Origin: Schlegelella_A sp035995885
GTDB lineage: Bacteria; Pseudomonadota; Gammaproteobacteria; Burkholderiales; Burkholderiaceae_C
Assembly: GCA_035995885.1 (NCBI GenBank)
Contig: DASYKC010000200.1
Coordinates: forward strand, 1-24,343
Direction: 5' to 3'
DNA length: 24,343 bases
In this document: in pieces, positions 1 through 6,040 of the stretch
How positions within the stretch are numbered: the first letter of the stretch is position 1
Layout: each line of letters begins with the position of its first letter
Translations under genes and position numbers: made by a program
The notes under the pieces: model-generated
The model's input: the letters and a program-made list of their open reading frames with translations, nothing else
What the model was told of the DNA's origin: nothing
Database searches by the model: none

Positions 1-782
1 TCAACGGCGACAAGCTGCTGCTCACGCCCGAGGTCAGCATGCAGATCCAGCGCGTCCTCGACAGCGACATCGTCATGCAGTTCGACGAGTGCACCGCCTA
101 CGAGGTCGAGGGGCGCATCACCGGCGAGGCCGAGGCGCGCCGCTCGATGGAAATGAGCCTGCGCTGGGCGGCGCGCTCGCGCGCCGAGTTCGCGCGCCTC
201 GAGAATCCGAACGCCCTCTTCGGCATCGTCCAGGGCGGCATGTTCGAGACGCTGCGCGAGGCGTCGGTCGCGACGCTGGACGAGCTCGACCTGCCCGGCT
301 ACGCGATCGGCGGCGTCAGCGTCGGCGAGCCAAAGGAAGCGATGCAGCGGATCGTCGCCCACACGCCGCACCGGCTGCCGGAGAAGAAGCCCCGCTACCT
401 GATGGGCGTCGGCACGCCTGAGGACCTGATCGACGGCGTCGCCGCCGGCGTCGACATGTTCGACTGCGTGATGCCGACGAGGAACGCCAGGAACGGTCAC
501 CTCTTCACCCGCTTCGGCGACCTGCGCATCAGGAACGCGCGCTACAAGACCGACGAGCAGCCGCTCGATCCCACCTGCGCCTGCCCGACCTGCGCGCGCT
601 TCTCGCGCGCCTACCTGCACCACCTCGACCGCTGCGGCGAGATGCTCGCGCCGATGCTCGCGAGCGTGCACAACCTGCACTTCTACGTGAACCTGATGCG
701 CGAGATGCGGGGCGCGCTCGAGACCGGGACCTTCGCCGCCTTCGCGGCGTCGTTTCGCGCCGATCGCTCGCGCGGCATCTAG
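1..782 (+). CDS. tgt: Queuine/preQ1 tRNA-guanine transglycosylase, C-terminal part (5' end outside window)
   Basis: Swaps guanine 34 in the anticodon of GUN-decoding tRNAs for preQ1, the base-exchange step of queuosine biosynthesis in the cytoplasm. The frame is open from base 3, so roughly the first 120 residues of a protein of about 370 are missing. Visible hallmarks are the SDIVMQFDEC segment, GIVQGG, GGVSVGEP, the nucleophile block MFDCVMPTRNARNG (the Asp in FDCV is the covalent nucleophile in this family) and the zinc site CACPTC followed about 25 residues later by His in SVHNLHFY. The C-terminus ends naturally at a TAG. In many proteobacteria yajC-secD-secF follow tgt; here they do not. 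Identification is secure. Confidence 0.97.
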   Translation, partial: NGDKLLLTPEVSMQIQRVLDSDIVMQFDECTAYEVEGRITGEAEARRSMEMSLRWAARSRAEFARLENPNALFGIVQGGMFETLREASVATLDELDLPGYAIGGVSVGEPKEAMQRIVAHTPHRLPEKKPRYLMGVGTPEDLIDGVAAGVDMFDCVMPTRNARNGHLFTRFGDLRIRNARYKTDEQPLDPTCACPTCARFSRAYLHHLDRCGEMLAPMLASVHNLHFYVNLMREMRGALETGTFAAFAASFRADRSRGI

Positions 783-819
783 CGGCCGCGGCTGCCGCGT
801 CGGACGCGCCTTACCGGCA

Positions 820-836
820 TCGGCGCGACGCGCCGA
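820..836 (+). terminator. Possible stem-loop downstream of tgt
   Basis: TCGGCG and CGCCGA pair around a five-base centre, 38 nt after the tgt stop. A second weaker hairpin (GCGGC/GCCGC, 782-798) starts at the stop itself. Neither has a U-tract, so intrinsic termination is uncertain. Nothing else is recognisable in 783-934. Confidence 0.25.
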
Positions 837-934
837 CATCGCGCCGGGCCATCGCCTCCTGTCGAGTCGGTCGCCGCGCCTCTAGCCTTGGCGCAGCCGA
901 CGGCGCAGCGATGCGCGAACCGGCGCCGGCTCCC

Positions 935-940
935 AGGAGG
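935..940 (+). promoter_or_regulatory. Strong Shine-Dalgarno site AGGAGG
   Basis: A full AGGAGG lies five bases before a TTG codon at 946. This is the best ribosome binding site in the first 2 kb and is the main reason for calling the short ORF that follows, since no annotated-size ORF uses it. Confidence 0.5.
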
Positions 941-945
941 CGACC

Positions 946-1062
946 TTGATCGTTCTCGTGCTTCGACCCGACGACCCCGACGCGCCCTCGACCCTGCTCC
1001 TGATGCTCGTCGCGCCGGCGCCGGTCATCGTCCTCTTCGCCCTGTCCGAGATCGCCACGTGA
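946..1062 (+). CDS. Candidate 38-aa hydrophobic small protein
   Basis: TTG start preceded by AGGAGG at ideal spacing; the product begins MIVLVLRPDDPDAP and continues with a hydrophobic stretch of about 18 residues (LLLMLVAPAPVIVLFAL, roughly residues 17-33), then SEIAT. This would suit a single membrane-spanning peptide. Third codon positions are almost all G or C, as in the neighbouring genes, but the same positions are also third positions of an antisense frame, so base bias does not prove strand. Its TGA overlaps a GTG start (GTGA, 1059-1062), giving a translationally coupled chain towards the YihY gene. I recognise no family. It could be a chance ORF; the ribosome binding site and the overlap chain are the arguments for it. 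Confidence 0.42.
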   Translation: MIVLVLRPDDPDAPSTLLLMLVAPAPVIVLFALSEIAT

Positions 1063-1211
1063 CGGCCATTAGCGAGCTGCAGGTGCGCCGCCCGCCCATC
1101 CTCGACGCCGACGATGAAATCGTCGCCATCGTCGCCGCGGCGGACCTCGCCACGCGACAATCGGGGCCCACCGACGAAACTCTGCGCGAGCTCCCGACGC
1201 CCGGTCGTTGA
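1059..1211 (+). CDS. Candidate 50-aa acidic small protein
   Basis: GTG start overlapping the stop of the preceding 38-aa ORF by four bases, and TGA overlapping the TTG start of the YihY gene (TTGA, 1208-1211). The product begins MTAISELQVRRPPILDADDE, followed by IVAIVAAADLATRQ and a polar tail ending PTPGR. It has no signal peptide or clear membrane helix and no family I recognise. Composition by codon position (third highest, second lowest) fits coding on this strand. An upstream extension of the same frame to 888 is Arg-rich and looks like a shadow, so the GTG is the preferred start. A 116-aa antisense ORF (882-1232) covers the same DNA but starts at a GTG without a ribosome binding site. 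Confidence 0.42.
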   Translation: MTAISELQVRRPPILDADDEIVAIVAAADLATRQSGPTDETLRELPTPGR

Positions 1212-2155
1212 ATTCACGAAGCCCCAATGCACTGCAGCGATACCTGGGCGAGCGCCTGATCGGCCCGGCGGCGCAGCACGTCCTGCGCCATCCGGGCGCC
1301 TTCCTCTGGCAGACGATCAAGGCGTTCCGCGCCAACCAGGGACTGCTCCTCGCCGGCGCGGTCGCGTACTACGCGCTGCTGTCGATCGTGCCGCTCCTGA
1401 TCCTGACGGTGATCGCGCTCTCGCACGTCATCGACCAGCGCGAGCTGCTCGACACGCTCGGCCGCTACCTCGAGTGGCTGGTGCCGGGCCAGGCGAAGGC
1501 GATCGTCGCCGAGCTCGCCGACTTCCTCGACAAGCGCTCCGGCGTCGGCTGGCTGCTGTTCGGCACGATGATCTTCTTCAGCTCGCTCGCGTTCACGGTG
1601 CTCGAGAACGCGATGTCGGTGATCTTCCTGCACCGCGTCGTCACGCGGAAGCGCCGCTTCATCTTCTCGGTGCTGATCCCGTACGGCTACATCCTCTCGC
1701 TCGGCGCGGGCCTCCTGCTCGTCACCCTCGTCGCCGGCAGCCTGCAGGCGGTCGGCAAGGAAAGCGTCGAGCTGTTCGGCCACGAGTGGTCGCTGCACGG
1801 CGTCTCGGGCGTCCTCCTCTACCTGCTCGGCGTCGCCGGCGAGGTGTTCGTCCTGACCTCCGTCTATCTCGTCATGCCGGCCGGCCGCCTCGCCTGGCGC
1901 CACGCCCTGATGGGCGGCATCACGGCGGCGCTGCTCTGGGAGATCACGCGCCACATCCTCGTCTGGTACTTCGCGACGCTGTCGCAAGTGACGGTCGTCT
2001 ACGGCTCGCTGACGACGGCGATCGTCGTCCTGCTGAGCCTCGAGGTCGGCGCGACGCTGCTGCTCTTCGGTGCCCAGGTCATCTCGGAATACGAGCGGCT
2101 CGGCCACACCGCGGCGACTCGCGCCGAGCCGGCCTTCTCGACGGCGCAAGTCTGA
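1208..2155 (+). CDS. YihY/virulence factor BrkB family inner-membrane protein
   Basis: A 315-aa polytopic membrane protein. The hallmark N-terminal stretch FRANQGLLLAGAVAYYALLS, followed by IVPLLILTVIALSHV (about residues 36-70), identifies the YihY/BrkB family. About six hydrophobic helices follow, including WLLFGTMIFFSSLAFTVLEN, LLLVTLVAGSL, FVLTSVYLVMP and YGSLTTAIVVLLSLEVGATLLLFGAQ, with the family's YGSL near the C-terminus. The family was once called ribonuclease BN by mistake; its molecular role is not settled. The start is TTG, the only initiator near the conserved N-terminus, with no good ribosome binding site, which fits coupling to the 50-aa ORF whose stop it overlaps. It ends three bases from the convergent MFS-acyltransferase gene. 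Confidence 0.92.
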   Translation: MNSRSPNALQRYLGERLIGPAAQHVLRHPGAFLWQTIKAFRANQGLLLAGAVAYYALLSIVPLLILTVIALSHVIDQRELLDTLGRYLEWLVPGQAKAIVAELADFLDKRSGVGWLLFGTMIFFSSLAFTVLENAMSVIFLHRVVTRKRRFIFSVLIPYGYILSLGAGLLLVTLVAGSLQAVGKESVELFGHEWSLHGVSGVLLYLLGVAGEVFVLTSVYLVMPAGRLAWRHALMGGITAALLWEITRHILVWYFATLSQVTVVYGSLTTAIVVLLSLEVGATLLLFGAQVISEYERLGHTAATRAEPAFSTAQV

Positions 2156-2158
2156 GCG

Positions 2159-4090
2159 TCAGGACGCGAGCAGGCGGCCGACGCGCTCGCGCAGTGACGA
2201 CGGCGTCACCGCGCTCGCCGGCAGCGGCTCGCCGGCGACGAGGTCGACGCGGCTGAAGATGCCGCGCCGGAACGGCCGGGTCATCGCCCGGCCGCCGGCG
2301 CGCGAGAAGAACGAGCCCCACAGGTTCTGCAGCGCGAGCGGCACGACCGGCACCGGGTTCGATTCGAGCAGGCGCATCACGCCGCCCTTGAACTCGGCGA
2401 GCTCGCCGTCGCGCGAGATCGCGCCCTCGGGAAAGATGCAGAGCAGGTCGCCGTCGTCGAGCACCTGGCGGGCGCGCGCGAACGCCTGCTCGTAGATCCG
2501 GGCGTCGACCTTCTGCGGCGCGATCGGGATCGCCTTGGCGAGGCGGAAGAACGCGCCGAGCACCGGCAGCCTGAAGATCTCGTGGTCCATGATGAAGCGG
2601 ATCGGCCGCGGGCTCGCCGCCATCAGCAGCACCGGGTCGACGAAGCTGACGTGGTTGCAGACCAGGATCGCCGCGCCTTCGGTCGGGATGTTCTCGTCGC
2701 CGCGCACCTTGAAGCGGTAGACCAGCCGCGCCGTGACGAAGGCGACGAAGCGGAGCAGGTACTCCGGCACGAGCATGAAGATGTAGAAGGCGACGACCCC
2801 GTTGAGGATGCCGATGACGAGGAACACCTGGGGCACGGTCAGGCCGAGCTTGATCAGGGCGCCGACGATGACCGAGCTGGCGATCAGGAAGAGCGCGTTC
2901 AGGATGTTGTTGGCGGCGATGATCCGCGCCCGATGGCTCGCTTGCGAGCGCATCTGGATGAGCGCATACATCGGCACGCTGTAGAGGCCGGCGAAGAGCG
3001 AGAGCAGGCCGAGATCGGCCATCACGCGCCAGTGCGCCGGTTGCGCGACGAACGACGACAGCGTGTAGCCGGCCGAAGGCGCGAGCCCGCGCGCGGCGAA
3101 ATAGAGGTCGATCGCGAAGATGCTCATGCCGATCGCGCCGAGCGGCACGAGGCCGATCTCGACGTGGCGCCGTGACAGCATCTCGCAGAGCAGCGAGCCG
3201 ATGCCGATGCCGACCGAGAAGACCACCAGCAGGAGCGACGCGACCTGCTCGTCGCCGTGCAGCACCTCCTTGGCGAACGACGGGAACTCGGCCAGGAACG
3301 CGGCGCCGAAGAACCACATCCACGAGATGCCGAGGAGCGAACGGAAGACGACCGGGTTGCCGTGCGCGAGCCTGAGGTTGCGCCAGGTCTCGGTCACCGG
3401 ATTCCAGTTGATGCGCAGGCCCGGGTCGGTCGACGGCGACGCCGGCACGTACTGGGCGACGACGCGGCCGAGCAGGGCGACGCCGACGCAGGCGAACGCC
3501 ACGTAGTGCCGGCCGACGCCGGGGATGCCGACGAGCAGGCCGCCCGCGACCTGGCCGAGCAGGATCGCGACGAAGGTGCCCATCTCGACCATGCCGTTGC
3601 CGCCGGTGAGCTCGCGCTCGCCCAGATGCTGCGGCAGGTAGGCGAACTTGACGGGCCCGAACAGCGTCGAGTGCAGGCCCATCAGGAAGACGCAGGCGAG
3701 CAGCACGTACGGGTCGGCGACCCAGAAGCCCCAGGCTGCGAGCAGCATGATCGCGATCTCGAGGTTCTTGACGAAGCGGATGACGCGCGTCTTGTCGTAC
3801 TTGTCGGTGAGCTGGCCGCTGGTCGCCGAGAAGAGCAGGAACGGCAGGATGAAGAGGGCGCCGATGGTCAGCCCGGCGAGCTGAGGCTGCAGGAAGTCGG
3901 CGCTCAGCTGCAGCTGGTACGTGACCATCACGGTGAACGCGAACTTGAACAGGTTGTCGTTGCCGGCGCCGAGGAACTGGGTCCAGAAGAACGGCGCGAA
4001 GCGGCGCTGGCCGAGCAGGGCGAACTGGTTCGGATGGCCGTGCTCCGGGGCGTCGGCCACGGGCGCGGCAAGGTCGGCGTGAAGAGTCAA
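2159..4090 (-). CDS. Fused MFS transporter / lysophospholipid acyltransferase (LplT-PlsC-type, Aas-like)
   Basis: A 643-aa protein. Residues 20-420 form an MFS domain with the LplT-like opening FAPFFWTQFLGAGNDNLFKF and about 12 helices. Residues 450-643 form a PlsC-type acyltransferase with the HX4D motif NHVSFVD (His480, Asp485) and IFPEG (about 553-556), followed by EFKGGVMRL. By family knowledge such proteins flip 2-acyl-lysophospholipids across the inner membrane and re-acylate them. E. coli Aas has an acyl-ACP synthetase domain after the acyltransferase; that domain is absent here, so acyl donors must come from elsewhere. The TTG start at 4090 is chosen because GGGAG lies six bases before it and the frame upstream reads as antisense of DUF2145. 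Substrate is inferred. Confidence 0.9.
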   Translation of the reverse strand: MTLHADLAAPVADAPEHGHPNQFALLGQRRFAPFFWTQFLGAGNDNLFKFAFTVMVTYQLQLSADFLQPQLAGLTIGALFILPFLLFSATSGQLTDKYDKTRVIRFVKNLEIAIMLLAAWGFWVADPYVLLACVFLMGLHSTLFGPVKFAYLPQHLGERELTGGNGMVEMGTFVAILLGQVAGGLLVGIPGVGRHYVAFACVGVALLGRVVAQYVPASPSTDPGLRINWNPVTETWRNLRLAHGNPVVFRSLLGISWMWFFGAAFLAEFPSFAKEVLHGDEQVASLLLVVFSVGIGIGSLLCEMLSRRHVEIGLVPLGAIGMSIFAIDLYFAARGLAPSAGYTLSSFVAQPAHWRVMADLGLLSLFAGLYSVPMYALIQMRSQASHRARIIAANNILNALFLIASSVIVGALIKLGLTVPQVFLVIGILNGVVAFYIFMLVPEYLLRFVAFVTARLVYRFKVRGDENIPTEGAAILVCNHVSFVDPVLLMAASPRPIRFIMDHEIFRLPVLGAFFRLAKAIPIAPQKVDARIYEQAFARARQVLDDGDLLCIFPEGAISRDGELAEFKGGVMRLLESNPVPVVPLALQNLWGSFFSRAGGRAMTRPFRRGIFSRVDLVAGEPLPASAVTPSSLRERVGRLLAS

Positions 4091-4134
4091 GCGGAGCTCC
4101 CGTCGTTGGCGCGCGGTGCGCGGCGTGCTGCAAT

Positions 4135-4929
4135 CTAACGTATCACCTGCACCGGGCCGCCGAGGCCGTCGCGCTCGAGCCAGCGGAACACCGAATCGAC
4201 CGTGACGGTTTCGATGCGATCGCTGAAGCGCTTCTCGTTCGGGTGGTCGTCGAAGGCGACGTTGGCGCTGGCGATGCGCGCGCCGAGGCGCTTGAACGCC
4301 GACAGGTGCAGCGTCGTCGGCTCGTAGCCGTGCAGGCGCAGCCAGGCCTGCGCGCGATCGCGCGTCGCGGCGGCCGGGTCCTCGGCGAGCGCGAGCGTCT
4401 CGATCGCCCACTGATTCGACTGCTGGTAGCGATCCGACCACGGGTAGGCGACCATGCTGTAGGCGGGCATGTCGAGGCGGGCGACGGCGGCGTTGTCGAC
4501 GAGCATCGCGCGCAGATGCGCCTGTGCCTGCGGCGCGAGGACGACGACCGCCGCCTCGTACTCCCACAGGTCGTCGAGGAAGAACTCGCCGAGGCCCTGG
4601 CGATAGAGCGTCGCTCGCGCCGAGCCGCACTGGTTGAGCTTGTGGACGACGCGCCAGACGGTTGCGCTGCCCTCGCCCTCGCGGTAGGCGAAGCCGAGGT
4701 GCGAGTAGCGGATGCCGTATTCGCTCAGGTTCTGGCCGGCGCGGGCGATGACGACGACGTCGGCGCCGCTCTGCGCCAGGCGCGTCGCCGTGTGCTCGGC
4801 GAGCTGCATGGCGCGGCTGACGGCCAGCGCCGTCGGCGGTCGCTGCTCGCAACTGCGGCCGGCGTGGGCGGTCGTGGCCGCGGTCAGGGCGGCGATGGCT
4901 GCGGCGCCGCGCAGCGTGCGCGCGATCAT
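4135..4929 (-). CDS. DUF2145 family exported protein
   Basis: A 264-aa protein with a clear signal peptide (MIARTLRGAAAIAALTAATTAHA, cleavage about residue 23), so it acts in the periplasm or outside. The body carries conserved DUF2145 features: ARAGQNLSEYGIRYSHLGFA (63-81), VWRVVHKLNQCG (91-102), LYRQGLGEFFLDD (108-120), RYQQSNQWAIE (167-177), AWLRLHGYEP (195-204) and FDDHPNEKR (226-234), ending near VDSVFRWLE. Function of the family is unknown. The ATG overlaps the stop of the upstream gene (ATGA, 4926-4929), so it is the last and coupled gene of a three-gene operon with a YiaA/B-like protein and a small exported protein. A 44-nt gap separates it from the next gene. Confidence 0.88.
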   Translation of the reverse strand: MIARTLRGAAAIAALTAATTAHAGRSCEQRPPTALAVSRAMQLAEHTATRLAQSGADVVVIARAGQNLSEYGIRYSHLGFAYREGEGSATVWRVVHKLNQCGSARATLYRQGLGEFFLDDLWEYEAAVVVLAPQAQAHLRAMLVDNAAVARLDMPAYSMVAYPWSDRYQQSNQWAIETLALAEDPAAATRDRAQAWLRLHGYEPTTLHLSAFKRLGARIASANVAFDDHPNEKRFSDRIETVTVDSVFRWLERDGLGGPVQVIR

Positions 4930-5372
4930 CGCGTGATCCTCTCGTTGTAGAGCAGGGCGCGGCCGAGCTCGTTGGGGATGAAGGCGATCGCCTCGCCGGC
5001 GGCCGAAAGCACCCAGCCCGTGCTGAGCGCCGTCGCGACGAGAACCGTGCCGGCAGCGATCGATGCGCCGGCGACGCCGCGGCCGACCAGGCGGACGCTG
5101 GCGCGCGCGCCGTCGGAGGCGCGCTCGAGCACCCAGACGGCGCCGGTGCTGGTCGCCTCGATCGTGACGACGCTGAGCGCCGCGCCGGTCGAGAGGATCG
5201 CGACCGGCGCCGCGACCGAGACGGCGATCGGCAACGCCGAGAGCGCGCTCGCCTCCGAGATCGAGGACTGCGCCTGCGCCGCCGTCGCGAGCGCCAGCGA
5301 TGCGGCGACGGCGACTGCTGCGCGACGAAGGACCCCGGCGCGCGCGGCGAGAGACCGGATGCGGTGATTCAT
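4926..5372 (-). CDS. Small exported hydrophobic protein, unknown function
   Basis: A 148-aa product with a long signal peptide (Arg-rich n-region, then AAVAVAASLALATAAQA, cleavage about residue 34). The mature part is rich in Ala, Ser, Val and Gly with hydrophobic stretches at about 47-70 and 98-133 separated by a polar segment, VLERASDGARASVRLVG; it ends in IPNELGRALLYNERITR. I recognise no domain. The ATG has AGGAG six bases upstream (5379-5383), so the start is firm. Its TGA overlaps the ATG of the DUF2145 gene, implying coupled synthesis and probably a shared role at the envelope. The mature protein could insert in a membrane; the sequence does not decide this. Confidence 0.8.
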   Translation of the reverse strand: MNHRIRSLAARAGVLRRAAVAVAASLALATAAQAQSSISEASALSALPIAVSVAAPVAILSTGAALSVVTIEATSTGAVWVLERASDGARASVRLVGRGVAGASIAAGTVLVATALSTGWVLSAAGEAIAFIPNELGRALLYNERITR

Positions 5373-5404
5373 GAACGACTCCTGGTGATCGAAAGGATGC
5401 GGGC

Positions 5405-5860
5405 TCAGCCGCGCTCGCACGAAGCGCACACCGACGTGCGCGCCTGCGCGGCTTCGTCGAGCAGGCTCTCGTGCGCGTCGCGCAGCGTCTTGGCGAGCGT
5501 GAAGCAGGTCGAGATCAGGAACAGCCAGCTGACGCCGAGGAAGGCCTTGTAGGCGGGGTTGATCTCCATCTGGACGAGGCCCCAGCCGGTCAGCGCCATC
5601 GCCAGGAAGAAGCCGCCCCAGACGACCAGCCGCCAGAGCGGCGTGTCGACCGGCCGCTTCTCGTTGTCGCGGATGAACTTGGCGAGGGCGAACGCCGCCG
5701 ACAGGCAGAACATGTAGCCCATGACCATGAAGGCGCGGTCGAGGTCGCGTCCGGGCAGCCAGGCGAGGCCGATGGCGCAGAGCGAGGCGGCGGCGAAGAA
5801 CGAGACCCAGACCTGCGTCTTCCAGGCCTTGGTGTCGTGGCGGAGGGTGATCGTCTGCAT
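5405..5860 (-). CDS. YiaA/YiaB family inner-membrane protein
   Basis: A 151-aa membrane protein with two copies of a two-helix unit: helices at about 15-35 and 44-62, then 77-97 and 105-125. The signatures TKAWKTQVWVSFFAA, GLAWLPGRDLDRAFMVMGYM and FALAKFIRDNE are typical of the YiaA/B family (known from E. coli; role unclear). The second unit repeats the pattern with NPAYKAFLGVSWLFLISTCFTLAKTLRD. The polar C-terminal tail contains CASC (145-148). ATG at 5860 is preceded by GAGGA. It is first in the operon, 32 nt before the small exported protein, and is divergent from the lipoprotein gene across 180 nt. Confidence 0.87.
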   Translation of the reverse strand: MQTITLRHDTKAWKTQVWVSFFAAASLCAIGLAWLPGRDLDRAFMVMGYMFCLSAAFALAKFIRDNEKRPVDTPLWRLVVWGGFFLAMALTGWGLVQMEINPAYKAFLGVSWLFLISTCFTLAKTLRDAHESLLDEAAQARTSVCASCERG

Positions 5861-6040
5861 GGTGTCCTCGAACGCGGTGGAGGTGGGAAAGCGGCCGAAT
5901 CTTGCGGGCCGTGCGCAGGTCGCGCCATCGCTCGCAGGAGCGTGGCAGGCGAAGGCACCGCGAGGCGCGCTCGGCGCTACCGCGCCGCATCGCGCGGTCG
6001 TTGTGGCAGGATCGATCGACCCTTTGTCGACGAGAGCCTC
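5861..6040. promoter_or_regulatory. Divergent intergenic region between the yiaA-type operon and the lipoprotein gene
   Basis: 180 nt that must hold the promoters of both transcription units. I find no convincing -35/-10 pair. Small inverted repeats are present: CGCTC-GCAG-GAGCG (5929-5942), and TCGAC-CCTTT-GTCGA (6016-6030) eleven bases before the lipoprotein ATG, which could form in its leader. Confidence 0.35.

Noticed and set aside
888..1058. N-terminal extension of the 50-aa ORF to an ATG at 888
   Set aside because: The extension is Arg-rich and runs in another frame through the better supported 38-aa ORF.
882..1232. 116-codon minus-strand frame opposite the two micro-ORFs
   Set aside because: GTG start without ribosome binding site, overlaps the yihY start and has no recognisable domain. 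Kept in mind as the main competitor of the micro-ORF call.
2079..4133. 684-codon minus-strand frame overlapping the MFS-acyltransferase gene
   Set aside because: Out of frame with the recognisable HX4D and FPEG protein on the same strand; Arg/Pro-rich shadow.
4091..4852. Upstream extension of the MFS-acyltransferase frame (start at 4852)
   Set aside because: It is Arg-rich and lies out of frame inside the DUF2145 gene; the TTG at 4090 has its own GGGAG site.
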